NCBI GenBank assembly: GCA_008729055.1
Contig: SDUX01000004.1
Location: forward strand, 1,612,001-1,676,000
Direction: 5' to 3'
Length of the DNA stretch: 64,000 nucleotides
Source: Pyropia haitanensis
Lineage: Eukaryota; Rhodophyta; Bangiophyceae; Bangiales; Bangiaceae
Shown: one piece after another, positions 10,222 through 19,835 of the stretch
Numbering within the stretch: the first letter of the stretch is position 1
Layout: each line of letters starts with the position of its first letter
Program-made: the position numbers and the translations under genes
The notes under the pieces: generated by a model
Database searches by the model: none
Told to the model about the DNA's origin: nothing
Seen by the model: the letters and a program-made list of their open reading frames with translations, nothing else

Positions 10222-13200
10222 CTAGTCGACCTTCCCTCAAGCACAGACTCAAGCGTCCACCCGACATATTTGTCGACAAGGAGATCATCACTTTACTGGA
10301 CAAGGCCGAGAGATTCGAGGGTGCCTGCATGGACATCGGAGCGGAGAAGACGGTTGTCGGCAAGAGGCAGGCTGAGGCCTACCTTGCGAGCCACAACCCG
10401 GGTGTGACGCTGGGCAACAAGAGCGGGATGGTGTACCGGTTCGGTGGCGGGCGACATCCGTGTGTCGGGACGGTGGCGGTGCGCATACCCATCACCGACA
10501 GCTTCATGATTTTGATTGAGATCGACGTGGTGGCTATCAACGTGCCGCTACTATTGGGACTTGACTTCCTCGACAGGCACAACATGTACGTGAACAACAC
10601 AACCAACCGGCTCGTGTGCGTGAACGAGGGCATCCAAGTACCGTTGGTGCGCAAGATGGGGCACATTTTCTTCGAGTGGGAGGCGGAGATACTATACACC
10701 TTCCCGGAGCTGCAGCGCATTCACAAGCACTTTTTCCACGCCAACTCGGAGCGACTGTACGCTCTCATGAGGCGGGCCAAGATTGACGACGCGGTGCCGC
10801 TGACCCTCAAGCAGCTGCAGGATGTCGCTGACGCCTGTGACGTCTGTCAGCGCCTAGGGAAGGAGCCCAACCGCTTTAGGGTGGCACTCCCCCACGAGGA
10901 CGTGTGCTTCAACCGGCTAGTGCTGTTGGACCTCATGTTTCTGGAGGGGGAGGCCGTTCTACATGTGGTGGACGCCGACACCCTCTGGAGCGCGGCCGGT
11001 TTTATGGGCGATGGCCAGACGGCCGATGCCACGTGGGACCTATTCGTCAAGATTTGGGTGGCCGCGTATGTTGGATACCCACAAGAGCTGCACGTCGATC
11101 AAGGGCCGCAGCTGCAGGCACCGCAATGGAGGGCACGAGTTGAGGCGGCTGGCATCAAGCAACGGGACTCGGGTGTTGAGAGCCACAACTCCCTTGGTGC
11201 AGGTGAGCGCTACCATGCGTTTCTGCGCCAGATCTTCCGGCGCGTGCGTGCCGCGCACCCGACCATTGACAAGGGTCAAGCCTTGTCCCTGTCCGTGTGG
11301 GCCATGAACCAGACAGCGGGGCCGATGGGTATCTCTCCAGTTCTCCTCGTGTTTGGCATCAACCCCCGCATGCCGGTCAACCCCGTCGACTTGCCGATGC
11401 AGCGGGAGCGGAACAAGGCGTTGGTGGAGGCCCGCGCGGACATGGTCAAGCACGTCGCTCGTGCGCGGCTAAGTACTGCCGTACGGCGCAACGTCCCGAA
11501 GGCGTCCAACACCGAGATCAGCCCGGGCATGCGCGTCCTCGTGTACCGCGAGAAGCCTGTGGACGAGTGGCAAGGCCCGTACACGGTGCAGGGTCACGAT
11601 GGCAAGCAAGTGTGGCTGGACATCAACGATCGCCTCAAGTTGTTTTCAATTGACAAAGTCAAGGAGTACTTACCGCCTCTTGAGACGACCGAGGAGACGC
11701 CAGCCGACGTCGCGACTGATACTGTTGGCAACGAGGACATGGGCAACGTCGTCGACGCTATCATCGCTGGGGACACCTTGGTGTGCAGCCTGGGCCAGCG
11801 CCTGGGGTACATTCAAGAGAGGGCCTACCGCGACACTCAGGCCGAGGCAGAGACGCCCTCCCGGATTTTCAAGACTGAGGTCCTCAAGCCAGAGGACCCT
11901 CGGGTTTCAACAGCTGAGGCTAAGGCTGCGAGGCTGGAGGAGGCCAGCGGACTCGTGAAGCGTGGGGCATTCAAGAAGGTGCGAAGAGACTCGCTGCCTG
12001 CTGACGCGTCCATCCTCAAGGGCCGCTTTGTCGACGCGATCAAGCACGTGGGGACGAACAACGCCAAGTTTAAGTCGCGCTACGTCCTCCAGGGGCACAA
12101 CGACAAGGAGAAGCCTTTTATCGTCCACAACATCTCCACCTTGCGCCAGAGTTCCACCAAGATTATCTTGTCGACCAGTGCCGTGCTCAATTTTCGCATC
12201 TTTTCGCACGACGTGAACCAGGCGTACCTGCAGAGCAAGGAGAGACTCACGCGTACCATCTACCTGCAGCCGCGCCCAGCCGATGCCGAGCTGTTTGGCG
12301 TCGGTGACGGCGAGGTACTGCTGCTCCTCCTGCCCTTATATGGGATGTGCGACGCTGGAGACTACTGGGCGGTGACCTTAACGGGTCACGTTAAGGACGA
12401 CCTGGGTATGGTCCCCCTGACGGGAGATCCGTCACTCTTCATCAAGGAGGAGAATGGGCGCACGGTGGGACTGTTGGGCGGTTATGTTGACGACCTGCTG
12501 AACGGCGGCGATGAGTCATTCCAGACCTTGACCCAGCAGACGCTGGAAACGTTCGAGTCCAAGCCGCGGGTGTGGGACAACCTCGAGTTTGTGGGCGCGT
12601 TTCTCAAGACGCTGGACGGGTCGCCGCGATGTTTCGTGCTCAGCCAGGAGTCCTACGTCGCAGCGGCGAGCAAGCTGCCAACCGACATCTCCTTTGACGC
12701 CTTTGTGTCTGCCCGAGCGGGGTTTGGATGGCTGGCTCACAGCAGGCCCGATCTCTGCTGTGCTATCAACCGGGCTGCACAAGTGACCGCCGAGACCTTC
12801 TGCGAGCGCCACGTGCGGGAACTGAACAAGGCTATCAAGTACGCCCACAGTACCAAGGACTTAGGGCTGACCTATGGACCCCTGAGCCGAGAGACGCTGC
12901 ACCTGCGCGCCTACTCTGATGCGTCTTTTGCCAACAATGACGATCTCTCATCCCAGCTCGGTTACATTGTGATGCTTTGCGACGGGGACAACAACTGCCA
13001 CGTGCTGAGCTACTCCAGCAAGAAGGCGCGGCGTGTGGTGCGGAGCATTATGGCAGGGGAGGTCTACGCCTTTGCAGACGCGTTTGACACCGCGTTCATC
13101 CTCAAGCACGACCTAGAGCGCATTTATCACCAGCACCTACCGCTTGTGATGCTCACGGACTCGAAGCAGATGTTTGACGTCATTACGCGGGCGTCGCACA

Positions 13201-13445
13201 CCACGGAGAAGCGGCTAATGATTGACGTGGCCGCGGCGCGGGAGGCCTACAACCGCCACGAGATATCCAACGTGGGGCTGGTTCAATCCGAGCACAACAT
13301 TGCCGATGGGCTGACCAAGCCGGGTCAGTGTGCGGCGCTGAGCGCCATGATGAAGACGGCCAAGGACGTCAACCCTGTGCAGCAGTGGATTACGCGCACC
13401 GACGCGTCGCCGCGGCACTCGGGTGTGGAAAACCCGGGAGTGTGA
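10194..13445 (+). CDS. pol: copia Pol polyprotein (protease, integrase, RT, RNase H)
   Basis: Residue numbers are counted from codon 10218. The aspartic protease has D-I-G-A at 39-42 in place of the usual D-[ST]-G-A, and a LLLGLDFLD segment near 111. The integrase zinc region uses His around 169-174 with C207 and C210. The likely integrase DDE residues are D238 or D252, D294 and E330. RT carries YVDD at 756-759, and RNase H begins near YSDASF (about 899) and ends near NIADGLTKP. The frame is open from 10194 and overlaps gag by 28 nt in the -1 frame, with no ATG at its start. This implies frameshifted or re-initiated translation; a T5 run at 10202-10206 is a possible slip site (inference). The stop codon TGA (13443-13445) lies inside the 3' LTR. 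Confidence 0.94.
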   Translation, partial: WAGFCSEGLTSRPSLKHRLKRPPDIFVDKEIITLLDKAERFEGACMDIGAEKTVVGKRQAEAYLASHNPGVTLGNKSGMVYRFGGGRHPCVGTVAVRIPITDSFMILIEIDVVAINVPLLLGLDFLDRHNMYVNNTTNRLVCVNEGIQVPLVRKMGHIFFEWEAEILYTFPELQRIHKHFFHANSERLYALMRRAKIDDAVPLTLKQLQDVADACDVCQRLGKEPNRFRVALPHEDVCFNRLVLLDLMFLEGEAVLHVVDADTLWSAAGFMGDGQTADATWDLFVKIWVAAYVGYPQELHVDQGPQLQAPQWRARVEAAGIKQRDSGVESHNSLGAGERYHAFLRQIFRRVRAAHPTIDKGQALSLSVWAMNQTAGPMGISPVLLVFGINPRMPVNPVDLPMQRERNKALVEARADMVKHVARARLSTAVRRNVPKASNTEISPGMRVLVYREKPVDEWQGPYTVQGHDGKQVWLDINDRLKLFSIDKVKEYLPPLETTEETPADVATDTVGNEDMGNVVDAIIAGDTLVCSLGQRLGYIQERAYRDTQAEAETPSRIFKTEVLKPEDPRVSTAEAKAARLEEASGLVKRGAFKKVRRDSLPADASILKGRFVDAIKHVGTNNAKFKSRYVLQGHNDKEKPFIVHNISTLRQSSTKIILSTSAVLNFRIFSHDVNQAYLQSKERLTRTIYLQPRPADAELFGVGDGEVLLLLLPLYGMCDAGDYWAVTLTGHVKDDLGMVPLTGDPSLFIKEENGRTVGLLGGYVDDLLNGGDESFQTLTQQTLETFESKPRVWDNLEFVGAFLKTLDGSPRCFVLSQESYVAAASKLPTDISFDAFVSARAGFGWLAHSRPDLCCAINRAAQVTAETFCERHVRELNKAIKYAHSTKDLGLTYGPLSRETLHLRAYSDASFANNDDLSSQLGYIVMLCDGDNNCHVLSYSSKKARRVVRSIMAGEVYAFADAFDTAFILKHDLERIYHQHLPLVMLTDSKQMFDVITRASHTTEKRLMIDVAAAREAYNRHEISNVGLVQSEHNIADGLTKPGQCAALSAMMKTAKDVNPVQQWITRTDASPRHSGVENPGV

Positions 13446-14031
13446 TTACGCCGCTGCGGGGGGGGCGTGCGCTGCCCCGCACCCTCGTGCCGCGCGGCGA
13501 GGCGAGACTCGGACCCAGCCATGTGACCGATGATTGGGCGCTGGACCGGATCCTGCCAAGATTGTGGGGGACACGCGTTTGCGTTTGGTCAGACCTCGGC
13601 GGGGTGTGACCGAACATCAATGATGTTTGGTCAAACCCCCGGTGATGGCTGACAGATTGGGTCGGGCCGATTGGCTCGATTATGTGTTTCGCCAGGCCGT
13701 GATTGGCCGGTTTGTGCATTGTTTTGCTTGAGTGGAAGGGGGTGATTCGCGGGTGTTGTCCACAATAGGTGGGCTGATGGCCGTGTGGAGAGGGGGGGCT
13801 AGACTTGCGTCTGTGGGCGTGTCGGGGGCGCTCACCGCCGCGTGCGGCGGACCTGCCGCCGCGTGCGGGGCGGGGTATAAGAGCACCCGGCCGCGCACCT
13901 GAGTGCCGGGCGCCCTCGGCCCGGCAGACTAGACATTGGAACTCGCCACCCCGCGTTGGGGTGTCGGGTCGCCGGTGTCTGGCCTCGTGGGGTACACTGC
14001 GTTTTTCTCCACATCCTCGCCGATACTCACA
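13441..14031 (+). repeat. 3' LTR of copia copy B
   Basis: 591 bp, reading as identical to 7157-7747. The first five bases include the pol stop codon. The element ends in CA at 14031, directly followed by the target duplication CGCGC. Confidence 0.95.
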
Positions 14032-14036
14032 CGCGC

Positions 14037-17000
14037 GCTCGCTGCGGCGGCAGCCCACCGCCGCCGCGGTCGGACGTCGTCCCGCCTCGCTCGCTCGGTC
14101 GCTCGCGCACCCCCACCCGCGCCCCCGCCCGCCCAGACGCACCGTCGGCGGCAGGCCCCGCACGGCCGGCTGGTGCCTCTGCGGCGGCCGCGGGACGCTG
14201 CCGCGGCCGACTTACCCGCGCGCCCGTGGCGGCGGCTTCCCCCACGGCGTGCGCGTCCCGGAGCCCCCCCCTCCTGACTCTGGCGGGTCCACGGCAGCGG
14301 CGGCCACGCGTGGACACTGGGGCGACGTGCGCCCACGACGGCTGGCCGGCACACACCGCACGGCGCGCGAACGCGCGACCCACGACAGCGACGGCAAACA
14401 GCGGAGCAGGGGGGCGGGGGGGTGGCGGGTGGTGCACGCTGGTGTGGGTGTGGGGAAAACACCCGGACCGACCGCGGGCAGTTGCAGGGTTGCGGGCGGG
14501 CGGGACGCCAAGGAAAAGACAGCTGTGGCAGCCAGATGGATCCCACAACTGTCAATTTCAGGGTGTTAGGAAACGGACTATCTATTCATCCGACTTGCCA
14601 AGACAAGGATTACATCACTTAACCAAATAACTCCCTCTTGAGCTAATCTCCCCGTTCGAGTCCGATGGAAAGCCAAGTCCCACGTGTGAAGCATTCAAGG
14701 CGCCAGACACAGGTCAGTTGAATATCAGTACACGAACACAAGTAATCGCGCGTCTCCGAAAGGGCACTGTCAGCAGCCGGCCGACACAGGCCAATTAGAT
14801 CGAGGGGATAGCGCCAAGGACGGCAGACAATCGAGCAATGAAAGAGCGGCGAACCCACCGAAAGTGACTGGATTTTTTTACTTCAGCTCGATATGAGTGA
14901 AACTGGTCGTCTACCAGCTTGCCGCTGCGAGACAAGGACCCTCGGGTGCGTGCATCGACGGGGGGGTTGAGCAGGAAGGCTACTGGCCACAAGCGGCGGG
15001 GGCTTCCCGTTCCTGCGGCTGTTGCTTTAGCTACGGATGGCCGCAGGCGACACTGGGGACCAGTGCCACCTTTGCAAGCCGCTGCCGTCATAGCTCGCTG
15101 TTGCCGCCGCAGCTCATCGCTGATGTCCGTGCGTCCCTCCCCAGCTGCACGGCCACGCGCGATGCGAGGCCAGCGCCTGCCGCTTGTTGGTGCTGCGGTC
15201 GGCGGATTGGACGGTGGCGGAGGCGCCCACACGGTTCCACCCTCGCAGAGCATGAGCACCCGTGACGCGACGGGACACGCGTACCCCAATATTGTGATCA
15301 TTCCTTCCGCAAAGGGAGAAAAATGTCACGAGGAAGGCCGACGCCACCGCTACCGTCACCGCCTCTGGAGCTCTGTGGCGTCAAAGAGAGCTTCCAGTGG
15401 TGTTGAGTGGTGTTTTGTGCGCTTGTTGCAGAGGGGCAGCCAAGAATGAAGAGTCCGTTGAGTCGACGCCATCCACGTGTTTTTGGTGGTCCCCACTTTT
15501 GCAGATGCACACGTTTTTAACGCTAGCAAGCATCAAGGGGCAGCAGCTCGAAGCAGCGGGAACCAGTGGCGGGCCGCCGTGCGGCGACCCCCCTCTCCGT
15601 GGCGCGCACACCGTTTGGCAGCCGTGCCCCCTCATTCGCGCGGTCGTCGCCTGATGCCTTCTCCGCCGAAGAGGTCCACTGCAGGGGTCGCCACCGAGTC
15701 GTGTCGCTTCCGTAAGGCGGCAGGCGGGCTCGGCGCGGGACAGTCCCCCTCACGACTACCAACCAAGCGACTGCTTTGTGGTAGGGGCACCCTCTTGACG
15801 GTTGCTCCAAGTTTGACACCCTTCCTGCGCTGTTTGAAGGGGGGTGACCTCTGGATCTCTGCACAGCGGCTGTCCCCACAAGAGTGGACGGCTGTGGCGT
15901 CTGTCGTCTGCGCGGCAGCTCCGCCCCACGTACACTGTCTGGGGATGCGCGCACCGGATACCTCCTACGCGAGGGCGCGCGGGATTCCGCTGCCATTTCC
16001 CAGATGCAGGGCGGCGTAGGTCCATTCGGGCAAGGCGGTACACTACGCGGCGCCGTCCTTGCGTGCCACAAGTCTCGTTGACACTGCGGGAAGCAGAGCC
16101 CAGGCTGCGGGTGGGGACCGGTGTGGACGAGCCAGCGGGGATCCCCGCCGCTTGTTCGTCCCACCGCGCTCGCACACGCGCGGCGGTCAGGTGGTGGGCG
16201 GCGGTGGTGGCTGGCTGTGGCAAGGGGAGCCACTCCCGCGCAAGGCCCAGTGGGTGGGCGAACGCCCTCCGCTGCGCAGACGTCGGATGGCTCGCGTTCC
16301 GCCTCCCCCCCCCCCCGCCCTCCCCTGCCCGCCAGCCGTCGGCCAGCCACCGCTGAGCCACTTCCCCGATTCGTGTCGCTGGCCGTCGGCTAGCAGCACG
16401 CGGTGCGCAGGGGGGGCACACCCCGCGTGCGGCGTGACATGATGACCCGTGGAGCGGGACAACAAGGTGTTGGTGGAAGCTAGGACATAAAAAAAATGAT
16501 ACCGCCGTGCCCAGAAGCCCTAGCCGCCATCGCCACCACCACCAGCGCACGGCGGCCCCGCCGGAGCCGATCCACGTAGACGCCACACCCCCGCGTTTGT
16601 GGGCGGGCACGCCGAGCCTGGCCTGACAGCCACCGGGCCACCGCCACGTACAGTGTCGCGTGACCGTCGGTTGCCGCCAAAACCCCCCTCGCGGCGGTCG
16701 CCGCGTGGGGCATCCACCGGCGGCCCCGCGGCGAGGGCAGGGGGGGCCCGCCGCCGGGGGGCTCTGAGCGGGCGGGGGCAGAGCTGTGGAAGCGAGGGAG
16801 CGAGCGCTCCGCGGCAGGCCCCGCCCACAGCGGGGCGAAGGGGAGACCGACATGCGGCGAGCCGCCTACCAGACACGTGCGGGCCACGCCCCTATCCAGA
16901 CCGGAGGGCGGCAGTGGTGCGGCAGTTGACCGGAGCACTCCGTAGGCCCTGTCCACACCCTTCCATTGACTGGCAGGGGATCCCCCCCCCGCCGACCCCG

Positions 17001-18255
17001 GGAACACCCCGACGTGCCAGATCTCAACCGGCGCTGCCATCCAATCACGCGGCGGCCGCCGCCCGAGACAAAATCGGCCTGCGTGGATCCCGGACGCTGC
17101 AGCGGCGGGAGGGTGTCTCGCGCGCGCACAGCGTGGTGGTGTTCCCACTGCAGGGGGGCCCTCCCACTCTTCGCTCAACTGCCCTGATGCAGCGGCAACT
17201 CCCGCTCCTCTCTCACGGTCCACCCCTGCCCCCCCCCCTCCTCCCGTTTGCAGCCTATTCACTGTTTCTTCCTTCTTTGCGCATCGTAAGTCATCCGTCT
17301 GGACGTCGCACGTATCTGCGGCACACGACGGCGGGCGACGCGCAGCCGTGACCGCAGCTGCGGCCGCGCGCACCCCTTGTTGGCCCCCCTCCGCCGCCGG
17401 CCCCGACCGACTCTGTGCGGGGCGGGCGCCACGGCCGCACACCCGCCACCAGCGCCGCCGCCCGCCGGTTGGTGCCTGGGGCGCTCTTCCACTGTCTCGG
17501 CCGCCTCACTGCGGGCCCCGCCCGGTAGGGCACATTCTTCGGCCGCCACATACTGGCGTGGCCGCCGGTGGCGGACGAGTCGGTTGTCGGGGCGCCCTCC
17601 CAGAGTCTTGCGGATCAGTTTGGGGCACTCCCCCCACCCCCCCGACAACACGCCCCCTCAAGCCGCCGAGGACACCGCCGAGGACACCGCCTTGTCTCAG
17701 CCACGTTGGCAACCGCCGCCCGCCCCCCCCCCCTCCGTACGTCGTCGGTCTGAAACGGACTCGGCGAGTCGCGCAAAGGGTTGTCGGGGGGCCGCCGGTG
17801 CCCTAGCTACCAGCGCCGTTGGTCGCGCGCCCCTCTGGAGGCCCGCGCCGCTGCCCCCCGCGCGCGCCCCGCATGCGAGGTGGTGCAGTGGGGCCACCGG
17901 GGGGACGGGGCAGCGGCGCGCCTGATTCGTGGGGGGGCGCCGCACCACGCCGCCGCTCCGTGGCTGCCGCGGACGCCCCCCCCCCCCCCGTGGGGAGAAG
18001 CCGGCGGCGGCTGCCCCCTCCCACCCCACCGGGAGACCTCTGGCGCGCGGCGGTGACGGCGTACAAAGGGCGGGCTCCACTTCTGTCGGTCAGCCGCATT
18101 GAACTCGTGTACCTTGGGCAGTGACTGTCTGCGCCGCCGCCGCCGCCTCCCCGACACCCCCAGCCGCGCACGCCACGCCACGGGGGGTGACCAGCATTGA
18201 CGAGCGCTTGCCGCCTGACCGTCGCGGCGCTTGCGCCTCGCACAGGCTGTACGTC
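14037..18255. other. long stretch with no recognisable gene
   Basis: 4.2 kb of GC-rich sequence with a less GC-rich island at about 14530-14920 and 15290-15540. Open frames of 150-365 codons occur on both strands but overlap one another, are Arg/Pro-rich, and contain no motif I recognise. A short plus-strand or minus-strand gene with introns cannot be excluded. The bases just before 18256 must hold the promoter and 5' UTR of the methyltransferase gene. Confidence 0.5.
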
Positions 18256-19835
18256 ATGGCCCCGCCTCACTCGGTGGAAGTGACAGCTGAGGTGTCGTCG
18301 GCGTTTAACCTCTCGGACAGCGTGGTCTCCTTCGACGAAGCCAAGGACGACTGCCCGCCGCCAAGGGGCGAGCTACTGCTGGAGGCGGAGGTCAGGTCGG
18401 CGGAGAGGTCGTTCCGGGAGCCGACCAAGGTGCTGCTGGAGGAGGACGCGGCGGCCATCTTGAACCAGCTCGAGGACGCGACGCTCGCTGGGCTGGCCCA
18501 GCCGATCAAGAGCCTGTTGTCCAAGTACTTTTATGATGATACGGGCAGCCGTACGTTGTTGCGAGTGCGGCAGGCGAGGGGGAAACGGGGGTGGAAGGGG
18601 CGGGCACGCCGGCGGTGACGGGGCCAGTGGGGTCCTGCGCGCGCTCTTATGTTCCTCCCAGTGCGAGAGGCGTGGGCTGTCCCCGGGGGCGATGTGGCGC
18701 AGAAAATGCTGACAATCTCTTGTGTTGGCGGTCCCTTCGGTTGAGTACCCCCCCCCCCTCCCCCCCCTCATCCCCCCCGCTCCCTCGTCCTACGCGTGTA
18801 GAGCTGTTTCAAAAGATTACCAACCTGCCAGAGTACTACCTGACCGCCGCCGAGGCGGAGGTTATTGACACCCATGGCGGCGCGATGCTCTCCGTCGCCG
18901 GTGTCTGTGCCGGCAGTGGCCCCGTCAATGTGATTGAGCTGGGCGCGGGCGACGGCTGCAAGACCGTCTCGCTGCTGCGGCACCTGGTCGCGACGGGTGC
19001 GGACGCCCAGTACGCGCCCGTTGACATTAGCCGCGAGGCGATGCACCTGCTCTACGACATGCTCAGCCGGTCGGATGTGGCGGGGGAGGTGCCCGTCCGT
19101 GGGGTGGTGGGCGACTACATTGACGGGCTCGACTGGCTGGTGGCGCGGCCTCCACGGGAGGCGCTGTCATCATCGCCGCCGCCAGCGGCGGCGGACGGCT
19201 CGCCCGTCACGTCGCCGTCCGACTCGGTCGCCGCGTCGGACGACGAGGAGGGCGCCCCCGCCGCGGACGGGGAGGACGTGCGGCCGTCGGTCATGACGGC
19301 TGCCCCGCCGGGGTCACCCAGGAACCTGGTCGTCTTTCTCGGCTCGTCGCTGGGCAACTTTTCGCCCACCGAGGCGCTCGCCTTCCTCCGCGCCGTCCGT
19401 GAGCGGCTGCGGCCGGGCGACGGGCTGCTCATTGGGTATGACCTCAAGAAGAGCCCCGCCACGCTCGTGCCCGCCTACGCCGATGCGGCGGGCGTCACCG
19501 CCGCGTTCAACTACAACCTGCTGGAGCGGCTCAACCGGGATGTGGGCGCGAACTTTGACGTGTCGGCGTTTGAGCACCAGGCCGTGTACAACCCGGTGGC
19601 GGGCACGATGGAGAGCTACCTCCTCTCCACCCGGCAACAGACTGTGCACGTCGGGCGCGGCGCCCGCCGGACCGCCTTTGCGTTCGACGCGTGGGAACCC
19701 ATCCACACGGAGTTTTCGCACAAGTACACGACCGAGCAGATGGGGCGCCTGGCCGAGGCGGCGGGTTTCAGGGTCGTCCGTAACTTTACAGATGCCGCCG
19801 GCCGCTTTGTCGACGCGGTCTGGACGGTTGCATGA
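18256..19835 (+). CDS. EgtD-type histidine N-alpha-methyltransferase (Methyltransf_33)
   Basis: Members of this family trimethylate histidine to hercynine with S-adenosylmethionine, the first step of ergothioneine synthesis. Two exons are clear: 18256-18550 and 18802-19835. The phase-1 intron 18551-18801 has donor GTACGT and acceptor GTAG after a C/T-rich tract. Joining them gives 442 residues and restores the family block GSQLFQKITNLPEYYLT (97-113). SAM motif I is IELGAGDG (143-150), and the acidic residue after strand 2 is D173. NLVVFLGSSLGNF and YDLKKSP are motif IV-like segments. IHTEFSHKY (399-407) matches the region that supplies the histidine-amine-binding Glu/Ser in bacterial EgtD. 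An Ala/Ser/Asp-rich insertion of about 50-60 residues (nt 19150-19325) interrupts the Rossmann fold. No EgtB/FGE or DinB part is fused or adjacent, unlike fungal Egt1. The exact amino-acid substrate is inferred. Confidence 0.9.

Larger units (their letters stand above)
7157..14031 (+). mobile_element. complete Ty1/copia LTR retrotransposon (copy B)
   Basis: The 6,875-bp element is bounded by 591-bp LTRs beginning TGTGATTACG and ending GATACTCACA, which read as identical. It is flanked by a 5-bp target-site duplication, CGCGC, at 7152-7156 and 14032-14036. The internal region carries a leader with tandem repeats, an intact gag ORF, and an intact pol ORF in the order protease, integrase, reverse transcriptase, RNase H. 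That order defines the copia superfamily. Identical LTRs, intact ORFs and a clean TSD indicate a recent insertion that may still be active. Confidence 0.96.

Noticed and set aside
7157..14031. Reading copia insertion B as disrupting a gene
   Set aside because: Sequence on either side of the CGCGC duplication does not join into a recognisable reading frame.
14643..14665. pol III B box (GTTCGAGTCC)
   Set aside because: No A box at a suitable distance and no foldable tRNA.
14563..14900. Solo copia LTR beginning TGTTAGGAAACGG
   Set aside because: Only the first bases resemble a plant-type LTR start; no matching CA end, target duplication or second copy was found.
15523..17442. Several overlapping minus-strand ORFs of 275-365 codons
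   Set aside because: They overlap in different frames, are Arg/Pro-rich, and contain nothing recognisable; composition alone accounts for them.
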